Assembly: GCA_017654935.2 (NCBI GenBank)
Contig: CM065684.1
Coordinates: 59,036,177-59,100,176, forward strand
Source: Phymorhynchus buccinoides
Taxonomy: Eukaryota > Mollusca > Gastropoda > Neogastropoda > Raphitomidae
Direction: 5' to 3'
Length of the DNA stretch: 64,000 nt
This document shows, in pieces, positions 22,231 through 32,469 of the stretch; position 1 is the first letter of the stretch, and the number at the start of each line of letters is the position of its first letter. The notes below the pieces were generated by a model that searched no databases, was not told the origin of the DNA, and saw only the letters and a program-made list of their open reading frames with translations. Both the position numbers and the translations under genes were made by a program.

Positions 22231-22273
22231 AACCCTATCCCTTACCCCATTTCTAACCCTATCCCTTTTTCGG

Positions 22274-22998
22274 GGGATACAGACGTTTCGTACTTCGTAC
22301 ACACTTGGACACTTCGTACACAAGCAAAACATCTCTAAAACTTGGTGGGGGGGGGAGGGGGGGGGGGAGCCATATAGCCAGTCTGTGGACGTTTCGAACA
22401 CCAAAATGTACGAAACGCCTGTGTACGAAATGACAGAAAGCTATCTGCAGTCTGGACGCCAATGATTTTTGTTTTCAAGTTTTGAACTCACTGCTAGTGC
22501 TACTCCTACCCCTTTCTGCTGGTCGGGATAGGGTTAGACAGGAATAGGGTTAGGATATAACGCCCGGGAAAGGGATAGGGTTAGGGTTAGAAATGAAAAC
22601 TTTCTTGGTTATTTCCGTGGCTAGGGATAGGGTTAGACAGGGATAGGGTTAGGATATAACGCCCGGGAAAGGGATAGGGATAGGGTTAGAAATGAAAACT
22701 TTCTTGGCTAGGGATAAGGTTAGGGTTAGATGGTTATAATTCTCATGCCGAGGTAGATATTTCATGGCAGGTACTTATTTATCGTGACACCGTATAGTAG
22801 CTGGAGTCCAGACTGCAGATAGGCCTAGCTTACTGTTACGAAATGTCTTGTGTACGAAACGCCTGTGTACGAAATGTCTTGTGTACGAAACGCTAAGTTC
22901 ATGTACGAAATGTCTTGAAAATAATGTACGAAACGACCAATCCAGGGTACGAAACGTCTTTGTACGAAACGTCCAGGGTACGAAACGTCTGTATTCCC
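22274..22998. mobile_element. Inverted-repeat element with 8-bp target duplication and GTACGAAACG motifs
   Basis: Flanked on both sides by TTTTTCGG (22,266-22,273 and 22,999-23,006), a perfect 8-bp target duplication. Left end GGGATACAGACGTTTCGTAC, right end GTACGAAACGTCTGTATTCC with one extra base. Both subterminal zones repeat TGTACGAAA(C/T)G about ten times. The middle holds TTAGGG-like motifs in a diverged duplication of about 110 bp. An 8-bp duplication fits hAT or a related superfamily, but the ends are not typical hAT ends. No coding frame. Confidence 0.85.
22495..22735. repeat. Degenerate TTAGGG-like duplication
   Basis: Two diverged copies of a segment with GGGATAGGGTTAGACAGG, GGATATAACGCCCGGGAAAG and AGAAATGAAAACTTTCTTGG. 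Similar GTTAGGG motifs recur at 23,728-23,750 and 24,020-24,050. They resemble the telomere hexamer but do not form a regular array. Confidence 0.6.
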
Positions 22999-23271
22999 TT
23001 TTTCGGAATATTTAGAGGGCAAAAGGCTTCAAAAGCCTACTGAGCCTAAACTGATATAATATGATATGATATGATAAAAGAGAACAATAAGCCTAGCCAA
23101 CTCAACTGTTGATCTGCTGGGTTGTTGGAAGAAGGGGTACTGACTACTGTGGATGGGGCGGAGGGGAGGAAGAGAAAAAAAACGGGCCAAAGAGAAGATT
23201 TTTTATGAAAGAAAATAAAGGGGGACATTAGAAATTAGTAGATTTTGCCCTCTTCAGTCTTGAAAGCTTAC

Positions 23272-23627
23272 TTAAATCGAATCAGGAAGGCATCAGTCGT
23301 GCTGATGTTGACCAAATCTCGTTGTGCATCCAAACCATCTTCATCAAACTCATTTCTCCACACATCAGCGCCGTCAGAAGCCACAACGAACCACGTGTTG
23401 TCTTCTTCACACAGCCGAGTGAAGCACAAAAACTTTTGCCGACCATTTTCAACCACTGCGTGGATAGATTCCACTTTGCAGTTCTTGACTGTGCTTTTCA
23501 GATCGGGCATTTTGCTTTCAGCTTTTACTTGAGCAGACGTCAAAATGTCACTTCCGTTGTGAAGAGAATATTCTACCTCATGAAATAAGTACCCATTCCT
23601 CATTCGAATTGTTTGCTTGTCCGCCAT
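23272..23627 (-). CDS. PAXX: PAXX-like NHEJ factor, exon 1 (N-terminal half)
   Basis: Minus-strand exon ending at donor AA|GTAAGC in phase 2. From ATG at 23,627 (good context, A at -3 and G at +4) it reads MADKQTIRMRNGYLF and so on. The conserved head begins later: KFLCFTRLCEEDNTWFVV, SDGADVWRNEF, DAQRDLVNISTTDAFLIRF, parallel to the XRCC4-like head of human PAXX. A second possible start, MPDLKSTVKNC at 23,510, would give 205 residues in total, almost the 204 of human PAXX; the first gives 244. I keep the upstream start because of its context, but the shorter product is just as plausible. A diverged copy of the 5' part lies upstream at 23,880-24,030. Confidence 0.7.
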
Positions 23628-24130
23628 TGTGAATTTTACGAAACTAAGTGGCATGGCTTTATGCATCGATTTCTCGGCAAAGATGTAGATTTACACCCTC
23701 CCTGCTCTATTTATTGGTTCTTTCCGTGGTTAGGGTTCGGGTTAGGGTTAGGATGGTTATAGTTCGAATGCGATGGGTACTTATTTTATGGTAGCTACTT
23801 ATTTCTCATGACACCGGTGTCATAATGAGTAAGTAGTCCTATGAAATATTTACCTCTGCGCATGCGCATTAGAAGTAGTCCTAGCGTAGCCAATCAGAAT
23901 CGTTTGTTTGTCCGCCATTGTGAATTTTACGGATTATGGATTTATGGACTTGTACATCGATTTATCGGCAAATATGTAGATTTACACCCTCCTGCTCTAT
24001 TTTTTGGTTCTTTCCGTGGTTAGGGATAGGGTTAGGGATAGGGTTAGGGTTAGATGGGTACAGTTCTCATACGAGAGGTAGATATTTAATGACAGGTACT
24101 TATTTATCATAACACCGTCTCTCATTCCGA
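23628..24130 (-). promoter_or_regulatory. 5' flank of the PAXX-like gene with duplicated first-exon segment
   Basis: 23,600-23,760 and 23,880-24,050 are diverged direct copies: both contain TGTCCGCCATTGTGAATTTTACG, shortened here to the shared TGTCCGCCATTGTGAATTTT block, plus GTAGATTTACACCCTCC and GGTTCTTTCCGTGGTTAGGG. The outer copy therefore carries a second ATGGCGGACA start on the minus strand. No TATA box is evident. Promoter function is inferred from position only. Confidence 0.45.
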
Positions 24131-24241
24131 AAATGGCAAGAGCAATCACGTACCAGTTTAAGGTATTCTTATACCAATTAGTGATATGTCAGTGGCTATT
24201 TACCCTCTAGTGGAAAAATAGAACCAAGGCTATTTTCCCTC

Positions 24242-24245
<4 letters not shown>

Positions 24246-24314
<69 letters not shown>

Positions 24315-24589
24315 CATAGAGATGTACCAGTCTGTTAGAAATGTTTGTACGAATGGTGAGTAAAAAACGCATTGAGTTGCTTTGCAAGATTACGCACTAT
24401 ATAAGCATTATTAATTTTTTTAATTTTTTATTTACGTCACTGTCTGTCTTTCTCTCTGTATCTATTTCTCTGTGTGCCTCTGTCTCTCTTTGTGTCTATC
24501 TCTTTGGCTTTCTCTTTCTCTCAACGTCTGTCTCTATCTCTGTCTCTCTGTATAATTTCTGTGTCTCTGTCTCTTTCTCTCTCTATGTC

Positions 24590-24644
<55 letters not shown>

Positions 24645-24780
24645 CTCTGTCTCAGTTTCTCTTTGTCTCTCTATCTTTCTCTCTGCGTCTGTCTGTGTGT
24701 CTGTCTCTCTCTGTGTCTTTCTTTCTCTCTGTCTCTTGTGTCTCTCTCTTTGGCTCTCTCTCTCTCTCTTGTTATAATAT
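24246..24780. repeat. (CT)n microsatellite and CT-rich tract
   Basis: Pure CT at 24,246-24,309, then a degenerate CT/TG-rich tract with another pure run at about 24,593-24,640. Source of false Leu-Ser frames. Confidence 0.9.
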
Positions 24781-24949
24781 TGCTACCCCCTACCCCCTTT
24801 TCATCTCCTTTTTTCATGTTTTTTCAACTTTCTTTCACTTGGATTTCTTCTTCTTCCGATTGGGGATGTTTATCCTGCCCCACACCCAAAGTCTTCGTTT
24901 AGACTGCTATTGGCGCACAGGATGCATGCTTTGTGAGTTCGTGTCATCC

Positions 24950-25190
24950 ATTCCACCGGCACACACGGCCTACTCATACCGAATAATGGAATGGGCTTTA
25001 ACGTGCGTGCAAGATCTTGTGTGTGCGTTCGCACACGGGACCTCGGTTTAAGGTCTCATCCGAAAGACCAGGAAATAGGAGTAAAGTAACTTTCCCAAGG
25101 ATACAACACCATGACCAGCCAGGTTCGAACCCACTGCACCCGCAAACCCTTTGGATTACAAGCGGCGACTCTAACCAACCAGCCACGTTT
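24950..25190 (-). mobile_element. tRNA-derived SINE, reverse
   Basis: On the minus strand: A-box-like TGGCTGGTTGGTTAGAGTCG (about 25,185) and B box GGTTCGAACC (25,131-25,122). The body contains the reverse of AGGTCTCATCCGAAAGACC, related to the SINE-like segment at 49,640-49,800. Different body from the SINE at 9,963. Confidence 0.7.
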
Positions 25191-25921
25191 TTTATATTTT
25201 CGAGGGTATGGTGTAAAAAAGCTTATGCTTATCTATTAATCCTCAATAAACATTCGTATTCGTAACAAACAAACATTCATATTCATATTCTCTCTCTCTC
25301 TCTCTCTTCTTTTTTTAAGAATTTATTTATTTCATAATTTGTTTATTTCTCTCTTTCTCCTTCTGACCTCTTTGCCCTGCCAGTCACAGTAATGATTTTG
25401 ATGACTATTCAGAAGAAGAAGAAGAAAAGGGAGAGAGGGAGAGAGAAAGAGATACAGATCGAGAGAACTGAAACTTAGAGAGAGAGTGGGAGAGAAAGAG
25501 GGAGAGAGAGGGGCAGACAGAGAGAGAGAGAGATAAAGACAAACAGAAAAAGACAAAGAGAGAGACAGAGAGAGTGTGAGGGAAAATAGCCTGAGTTCTA
25601 TAGCCTGAATTCTATTTTTCCACTAGAGGGTAAATAGCCACTGCCTAGTGATTATTCATCGACTGTCATCATCTTAATTCTTAAGACCATAAGCCTTTTT
25701 GCAGTATCCGGGCAAGACCAATCCGGCTACCATAGCGGTCACCGGGGGCAAGCCCCGACTGGCACAGCTCCTGCGCCCTTCATTTACCACTACTTTTACC
25801 TATATGGCTCCTAACTTAGTCTTGGGTGGCTGTGAGCACTGCTGCTGCAGGCTCTCATCCGAGGGCTGAGGTGTCGACGGTCCATTTGAAGTGGTGCTGC
25901 AACCATGCAGGCTACAAATGT
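25191..25921. other. Stretch without recognised gene
   Basis: Purine-rich GA tract at 25,410-25,580, and a segment CTATTTTTCCACTAGAGGGTAAATAGCCACTG broken by a match to 24,193-24,240 (TTACCCTCTAGTGG in the opposite orientation): the two TAGAGGGTAAATAGCCACT copies bracket 24.19-25.64 kb as inverted repeats. No gene. Confidence 0.45.
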
Positions 25922-26139
25922 TAGGGGAAGACGGGGTAAAAAGCGCATGGGTGGGTAAGAAGCCCACCCCAATTATCTCATGAAATAAAGAAAATTTCAG
26001 TCAAATTTGCCCATGAGACGAATGCTAGACATTAACGCTCGTCTCATGGGCAAAATGAGACTGAAATTTGCTTCATTTCATGAGATAATTGGGGTGGGCT
26101 TCTTACCCGCCCATGCGCTTTTTACCCCGTCTTCCCCTA
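25922..26139. mobile_element. Near-perfect 218-bp palindrome (fold-back MITE)
   Basis: Left arm TAGGGGAAGACGGGGTAAAA continues through GCGCATGGGTGGGTAAGAAG and CCCACCCCAATTATCTCATG; the right arm repeats all of it in reverse complement. Arms are about 95 bp with a short loop near 26,020-26,035. Both tips carry TA, so the element may be GGGGAAGACGGGG-ended with a TA duplication (Tc1/mariner-like MITE). No coding capacity. Confidence 0.9.
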
Positions 26140-26650
26140 CCAGGGTTGGCGCCGCTGCAATGTTTTCAGGGAGGCGGTTCCATTCTGGGATAGTTTGGAT
26201 ATCCGTAGATAAATAAGCCTTTCCTCATAGGATCATATCATTTGTACCAACACTCTTTTTTGTAATCCTCCTTTGAACTCCCTCTAGCAGATCTATGTGT
26301 TTTCTCAAATGTGGACGGGATTGCCATACTCTAATATAGGTCACGCCAAAGCCTTAAATAAAGGAATCATTATAACTTTTGATTTGTTAGTAATAGTGCT
26401 AACAAGCAGACCGGACATCCTGTTGGCTTTTAATACAATACTGATTATTTATGTGAGGCTCGAAAGTTAAGCCCGAGTCCACAAACACCCCAAGATCTTT
26501 CTCAACATCTGTTATAGGTTCCAGCACCCGTTTATCTTCACTATCTTTCATATAATATGTATGCTTGGGATTATTTTTTACCGAGGTGCATAACCTTACA
26601 CTTTTAGAAAAGCGTTTGTTGTTTACAGTGATATTGAGAGGATATATGAA
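26140..26650 (-). pseudogene. LINE reverse transcriptase fragment, second family
   Basis: The minus strand reads KRVLEPITDVEKDLGVFVD, then SGLTFEPHIN, TYIRVWQSRPHLRKHIDLLE and GVQRRITKKSVG, the thumb and C-terminal region of a non-LTR reverse transcriptase, with frameshifts and stops. Different in sequence from the element at 27,001. Confidence 0.7.
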
Positions 26651-26748
26651 GAGAGTAATTTGGTTGGGTATTTATTTTATAAGTTCAGATAGGTATTATA
26701 TAAATATTAGATAATCATTTAGTAGTATTGGGGTATTGGGTACTTTAC

Positions 26749-26823
26749 AGTCACAGAGGCGTCTCTGTGAAATTCGGGTTGCTCCCACCTGGAGAGCGCG
26801 TCGCAGCCAGAGGCGCGCCACCC
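26749..26823 (-). repeat. SINE 3' tail fragment, reverse
   Basis: CAGAGGCGTCTCTGTGAAAT, TGGAGAGCGCGTCGCAGCC and AGAGGCGCGCCACCC; same module at 39,012 and 49,469. On the plus strand it appears in the SINE at 9,963. Confidence 0.7.
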
Positions 26824-26904
26824 AATTAGGGGGTAGTAGGGGTAGGGACTAAATAAGCCATCAAGCTTTTTGTCAGTCCCATCGAATCATCAATTTTTAT
26901 TTTG

Positions 26905-27003
26905 TATCTTTGATCAAGGTGTAATCGGTTGAATTTTCCTATCATGCAATTTTAATCTTTGATCAAGGTGTAATCGGTTGAATTTTCCTATCATGCAATT
27001 TTA
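26905..27003 (-). repeat. 3' terminal duplication of the LINE
   Basis: Two direct copies of a 48-bp unit with CTTTGATCAAGGTGTAATCG and AATTTTCCTATCATGC, placed exactly at the 3' end of the minus-strand LINE; short 3' tandem repeats are usual for CR1/L2 elements. Confidence 0.75.
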
Positions 27004-28500
27004 ATCAATGCTTCTAAATATATTTATAAATTTTGGATGATTATCTAGACGATTTTTGAATGTATTAGTATTGGGTGCACATTTTAGGTCCACTGGTAAA
27101 TCATTCCATAGGTTAGCAATTCTGTTAGTAAAACAATATTTTTTAATGTTAGTGTTATATCGCTTAATGAAAACCTTACCATATGAATTCCTTGTTATAT
27201 CATATTGTACAGATTTAAATAAATCATCCCATGACAAATCAACATGACCATTAAATATTTTATATGCTTCAATCAGGTCTCTCCTGACTCTTCTACCTTT
27301 AAGGGAATAGAGATTAAGATAAAGAAGTCTGTTTTCATAAGTCATATTTCTGCATTTTTTAACAAGCTTTGAAGCCCTTCGTTGAACTTTTTCAATAGCT
27401 ACTGATTGATATTTATATTTAGGATACCATATATTATTGCTATACTCTAAATGTGGCCTTACTAGTGCTTTATATAGTTTGGTAAATATGTCATAATCAA
27501 TATTAATAAATGTTCTTTTAATTAACCCTATCATTTTGTTCGCTTTATTTATGCAGTTTGGATATGTGCATCAAAAGATATATCTTTATCAAATATAACT
27601 CCCAAATCCTTCTCCTTCTCACATGTTATTAATGAAACGGGGACATCGTTCTTAGTCATAGTATAATCTTTGTTTGGATTTTTCCTACCAGCATGCATAA
27701 CCTTGCATTTATCTGTATTAAAATATAAATTCCATTTATAGTAGTCCAGTCCTGTAGTTTGTTTAAATCTTGCTGAAGTAATTGACATTTACATGATTTG
27801 CTAAACATTTTTGTATCATCAGCAAATATTTTACATGGAGATTCTACACACTCAGGAAGATCATTAATTTTTTAAAAATAGTAAAGAGAATGGGTCCAAG
27901 GATGCTACCCTGAGGGATTCCACTGAGTACATTGGCTACAAATGAATAATTGTCTCCAACCCTAACCTTTTGAGCTCTATTGGTTAAAAAGTCCTTAATC
28001 CAATTATGAACATTTCCAACTATGCCATAAGACTTAACTTTCATTAATAATCTATTATGTGGTACACTATCAAATGAGAGAGAGAGAAAAATAGAGATTT
28101 TACGCCCTCTGAGTCAAAAGACTATTTGAGGCATTTTAATTTATAGAGATCCTAGACTATCAAATGCCTTTCAAAAGTCTAAATAAATTATGTCCACTGG
28201 ATAACCATTATCTAATAACTCTGTTAGTTCCTCCATGACTTCCATAAGCTGGGTGGTACATGATCTCTTACTTCTAAAGCCATGTTGACATTTTGTATGC
28301 AATTTGTTGTCATGCATGTGATTTACAATCGCATCTCTAATAAATGACTCAAGGATCTTGCATGCTATACATGTCAAACTAACAGGTCTACCATTTCCAG
28401 CATCAGATCTGGAACCCTTTTTTTTAAATGGCAGTTACATGAGCTTGTTTCCAGTCAGTGGGAATCGCACCATATTCTAAGGACTTATTAAAGAGTAAGG
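27001..28500 (-). pseudogene. CR1/L2-like LINE reverse transcriptase, 5'-truncated and frameshifted
   Basis: Reading the minus strand from 28,500: LLFNKSLEYGAIPTDWKQAH, GRPVSLTCIACKILESFI, KCQHGFRSKRSCTTQLME, YPVDIIYLDF, then after a break GIPQGSILGPILFTIF, the catalytic FADD at 27,826-27,815, the palm segment KCKVMHAG and KDLGVIFD, and the C-terminal LVRPHLEYSNNIWYPKY and YCFTNRIANLWNDLPVD. Order and motifs are those of a non-LTR reverse transcriptase. At least four frame breaks make it inactive. It stops at the edge of the duplicated EML promoter segment. Confidence 0.9.
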
Positions 28501-28844
28501 TTAGTGGAAGGGATGTTGTTTTGTTGAATGTAAATTCATTCTATAAAGTATTTCGTGTTAAAACTGCAGTATCATTTGAATAAAACTTTGATTACATAAA
28601 ACCGAGTCCCCTCCTGAGAAACTTTGGGTCCAGAATCAGTATACGGTTTACGGGTTGGGGAAAAGGGAGGAAGGTTAGTGGAAGGGATGTTGTTTTGTTG
28701 AATGTAAATTCATTCTATAAAGTATTTCGTGTTAAAACTGCAGTATCATTTGAATAAAACTTTGATTACATAAAACCGAGTCCCCTCCTGAGAAACTTTG
28801 GGTCCAGAATCAGTATACGGTTTACGGGTTGGGGAAAAGGGAGG
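28497..28844. repeat. Perfect 174-bp tandem duplication upstream of the EML gene
   Basis: 28,497-28,670 and 28,671-28,844 appear identical base for base, each starting AAGGTTAGTGGAAGGGATG and ending GGGGAAAAGGGAGG. The left copy abuts the LINE fragment, and the right copy leads into the presumed 5' UTR. Confidence 0.95.
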
Positions 28845-29183
<339 letters not shown>

Positions 29184-29539
29184 TGAGTTCGATTAAAAAT
29201 GAGGTGCAAAATAAATCAGATTTCTTCTTTGTCTTAGTGCATGTGTGTGCACATCAGTTAATATAACTATTGGGGGACACAAATTTGCCAAAAACAAAAT
29301 ATAAAAACCTCACAAAATATAAAAACTCTCAGGCTGAGAGGTTTTTATATTTTGTTTTTAGCTGTGCAAAAGTTCAAGCAAAAATGAAAGGACAGTGAAG
29401 AGGTTGCGAGGCCTAATGTCCTAACTACCTGACCTGACAACTTCTGGATCTGGATCTGGATTAATACGTCGCAGACGCCACTTGCACTTCAAGGGATCTG
29501 ATTATCCTGAATATCAAAGATCTGCCCGAAGGCCTTCAT

Positions 29540-29990
29540 TCCACTGCACGCCTATTTCCCGATGACACCATCAGTCACCAGAACATCAAAGCCTCAAGTG
29601 ATCAGAGCATGCTCCAAGAGGACCTTGATAGGCTTGCCACATGGGAAGACAGATGGAGAATGGTTTTCCACCCTAAAAATGCTCTGTTCTCTACATGACG
29701 AGACGCAGAAACACCATGGAGAAGGCCTACTTCCTACACGGACACCAACTCCAGAGCGTGCCCCATGCAAAATACCTGGGTGTGACTATCTCCACTGATC
29801 GTAAGTGGGACACCCACATCAACGAAGTGGTGAACAGTGCAAACAAAACCTTTGGCTTCCTGAGGAGGGCCCTGAAGATCAATAATAAAAAGCTCAAGCA
29901 GCAGGCCTACAAATGGTACGCACCCTCCTGGAATACACCAGTCCAGTCTGGGACCCCCACAACAAGGGCAGCATCGATGCCTTAGAAAAA
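29540..29990 (+). pseudogene. LINE reverse transcriptase fragment (plus strand)
   Basis: Reads FPDDTISHQNIK (catalytic FADD mutated to FPDD at 29,555-29,566), LQEDLDRLATWEDRWRM, a stop, then HAKYLGVTISTDRKWDTHIN, NKTFGFLRRALKINNKKLK and, after a frameshift, TLLEYTSPVWDPHN. This is the palm-thumb part of a Jockey/CR1-type enzyme. Inactive. Confidence 0.85.
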
Positions 29991-30003
29991 AATTGTGATG
30001 AAG

Positions 30004-30250
30004 CGGGCTGCCTGGCGCTGAACTCTCAAGTTTCTCTATGTCTTGCTTCAGGTGCGGGTTCCACACTGTTGCTCCATAGTCCAGTTTGGATCAAACCAAT
30101 GCTGTGTACACCTGGTGCCTGCATTGCTTAGAACAATTCCGGAGATTCCGGCGAAGAAATCCTAGGGTCGATCCAGCTTTGCGACATGTGTTAGAGATGT
30201 GTGATGACCATTTCAAATCGCACGAGATCTGCACTCTGAGGTAGGGGGTC
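30004..30250 (-). pseudogene. LINE reverse transcriptase fragment (minus strand)
   Basis: The minus strand reads YLRVQISCDLKWSSHISNTC, STLGFLRRNLRNCSKQCRHQ, VYTALV and, after a frame break, VWNPHLKQDIEKLES. It is the same protein segment as the plus-strand fragment at 29,540 but only distantly similar in sequence, and it points toward it. Confidence 0.8.
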
Positions 30251-30254
30251 TCTT

Positions 30255-30360
<106 letters not shown>

Positions 30361-30430
30361 TATCTCCCCCTCCTCTCTCTTCCTCTCTCTTGATGTCTCT
30401 CTCCAATAAATATGACCAATCTGTTTCCAG

Positions 30431-30590
30431 CTTAGCCCTGCATCCAGACAGACTGTCAGTGGCCACCGGTCAGATCGGCAAGGCGCCCTACATCTGTGTG
30501 TGGGACAGTAACAGCACAGAGACTGTCTCCATCCTCAAAGACGGTCACCAGAATGGAGTCGGGGCTCTGGGCTTTGACAAAGAAGGAACG
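30431..30590 (+). CDS. EML6: EML exon 2: first propeller, blade 1-2
   Basis: Acceptor CTGTTTCCAG, donor ACG|GTAGGA. 160 nt; residues 66-119. Reads SLALHPDRLSVATGQIGKAP, YICVWDSNSTETVSILKDG and VGALGFDKEGT. ATGQ-x-G and the VWD ending are WD40-type signatures shared by all EML modules. The equivalent region of module 2 is split differently (exons 12-13). Confidence 0.93.
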
Positions 30591-31527
30591 GTAGGAATGA
30601 TGATGCAGCAGAAATCTGGTAACTCATTGTAAAACATGTATCCTATCAGTTAACAGACATTGTAACTAGCTTAATACATTGGCTGAGACTCAGTGCATAC
30701 AAAACAAAGTATTCCAAGGATGTTAGTTGTATTTGTCAAAGCAGAATTTCTATTGAACATATATTAAATTGCTCTAAATTAAATATTCTACCTACAGATT
30801 TTACAAATATTGAAATACAAACTCTGCTAGATACAAAAAAGATAACTCATTTTTGATCAACCTAGGACAAAATATTTTACATAGTTCAGTAGGATGCACG
30901 TTGTATTTTAGCCTAGTTCATTGTTTTGTTAAATATAAACATTGTTTAGTTTTGTTTGTCTGAGCATTTCTGTGTGTCTGAGCATTTTTGTGTGTGTGTG
31001 CACGCATATGTGTGTTGTTTGTGTGTGTGAATGTGAATGCATGCGTAGAACGATTTTTGGGATGTTTGTGCACAACTTAATCACAATATTACATTCATTT
31101 TGAAACAGTACTTCTCATACATTTTTACTAGTTTTTTATTAATTTTTTCTTCTTAGAAATTTGATTTTGCTTTCAATCATACATAGTATTATTTGAGCTT
31201 TTTTTTCTTTCTTTCTCTCTTTGTCGATCGCTCAGATAGTTTCCTGTCATATTTTGAGCGCAGATGCATCATGCTACCATTATGCGCCCAATAAATAGCA
31301 AGGCCCAGCATGTCGATCCGTCTTCGGCTAGACGAAATCTTGGTAAGGTTCTAGAACAAAGACAGGAGAATGGACCAGCCATGCAGAAAGATAGTAGATC
31401 ACAGTAAGCAAAGGGAACAGAGGGAGTTACAAGCACATATCTTCCAGAAGGTTGAGGAACTATTTGTAGAAAAGCCGCCCAGGTATGGCCTTGGGGTTCA
31501 GCATTTTTGTTCCTCGATGTTTTTCAG
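30591..31527 (+). other. EML6: EML intron 2
   Basis: Plain AT-rich sequence to about 31,205, then a reverse GAA-tailed short repeat (31,210-31,495) that ends about 30 bp before the exon 3 acceptor. No other feature seen. Confidence 0.8.
31210..31495 (-). repeat. GAA-tailed short repeat, reverse
   Basis: Reverse copy of the 5,147 family with GATAGTTTCCTGTCATATTT, TATGCGCCCAATAAATAGC, AGGAGAATGGACCAGCCATG and a shortened head. Confidence 0.8.
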
Positions 31528-31626
31528 CGGTTGGTGTCAGTGGGGATGGATCAGCACGCCACCATCAACGTGTGGGACTGGAGGAAGGGGAAGATCCTCG
31601 CCACTGCCAGGGGACATTCCGATAAG
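31528..31626 (+). CDS. EML6: EML exon 3: first propeller, blade 2
   Basis: Acceptor TTTTTCAG, donor AAG|GTGGGT, 33 codons in phase 0; residues 120-152. RLVSVGMDQHATINVWDWRK then GKILATARGHSDK. The VWDWRKGK core is strongly conserved in EML5/6; module 2 has the matching [19 protein letters not shown] split over exons 14-15. Confidence 0.95.
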
Positions 31627-32278
31627 GTGGGTTAAAATTGTGGATTTTTTTATTTTTTAAAGCCGCCTCAAGATTATTCGACCCAGTTGGGTGAAGCTGG
31701 TTGTGACCTTTCCACAGTTTTCCTTTCATTCGACAGAGTGAGTAGAAATCACAAATGCAAAATTTGGTCGATTGAAAATTCTTCAACTGGTTAGAAGGAT
31801 TTGGCGACTGCACTATATCCTTCCACACACACATCAGAATTGTCAGAGGATCTGCAAATTTCAGAGGATTAAGAATTTCTGACAGAGGATTGGCTTCTCT
31901 TGTCAGAGGTTTTGTCTTTTTTTCAGTGTTATCTTTTCTGTTAGATAGCATTTTAAAGTGATTTATCACTATATTAAGTCTTTTTGATGGTGTTGAGATC
32001 TCATTTCAGTGTTGTCCCTATTCAGTCTAGGGCCTTGATGGCCCTTTTACCACGGTTTTCAGAGGATTGGACTTCAGACTATTCTGATGCCTGTTCCAAC
32101 ACACTCAGGCAGATTTGGGAAAACAACCAATGCTTGCTGATAGTGTGAAAACGGCACACGGCCACAACTTGTTGAATGGAGTTCACAATTGAATTTTCTC
32201 CCAACTGAAAGGTTGGATAGTGTGAAGAGGCTTTAAGGTGAAGGAAGAGAAAGAAAAGCATTGAGGAAAAGGGCCAGG

Positions 32279-32361
32279 CGTGTGTGCGTGTGTGTGTGTG
32301 TGTGTGCGTGTGTGTGTGTGTGTGTGCGTGTGTGTGTGCGTGTGCGTGTGTGTGTGTGTGC
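32279..32361. repeat. (GT)n microsatellite in EML intron 3
   Basis: GT run interrupted by GC steps. Confidence 0.9.
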
Positions 32362-32469
32362 AGAAGAGAACTATTGCATGGAAGTCATGGAACAATGTTT
32401 TTTGGGGTGCTGCACTTTTGTTTTTCAACTGAAATTGAATGTTTCTGTTGTCTTGTTCTCTGTCTTTCT

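Larger units (their letters stand above)
20804..23271 (-). other. PAXX: PAXX intron 1 (2,468 nt)
   Basis: Donor GTAAGC at 23,271 and acceptor TCTACAG at 20,810-20,804 on the minus strand. It holds a GCGCTTTACA repeat (20,850-20,960), a LINE 3' fragment (21,960-22,230), an inverted-repeat element with 8-bp target duplication (22,274-22,998) and TTAGGG-like motifs. The part 20,990-21,960 has no recognised feature. Confidence 0.7.

Noticed and set aside
24341..25051. Leu/Ser-rich open frame of 236 codons
   Set aside because: Translation of a degenerate CT tract running into a SINE; no other coding sign.
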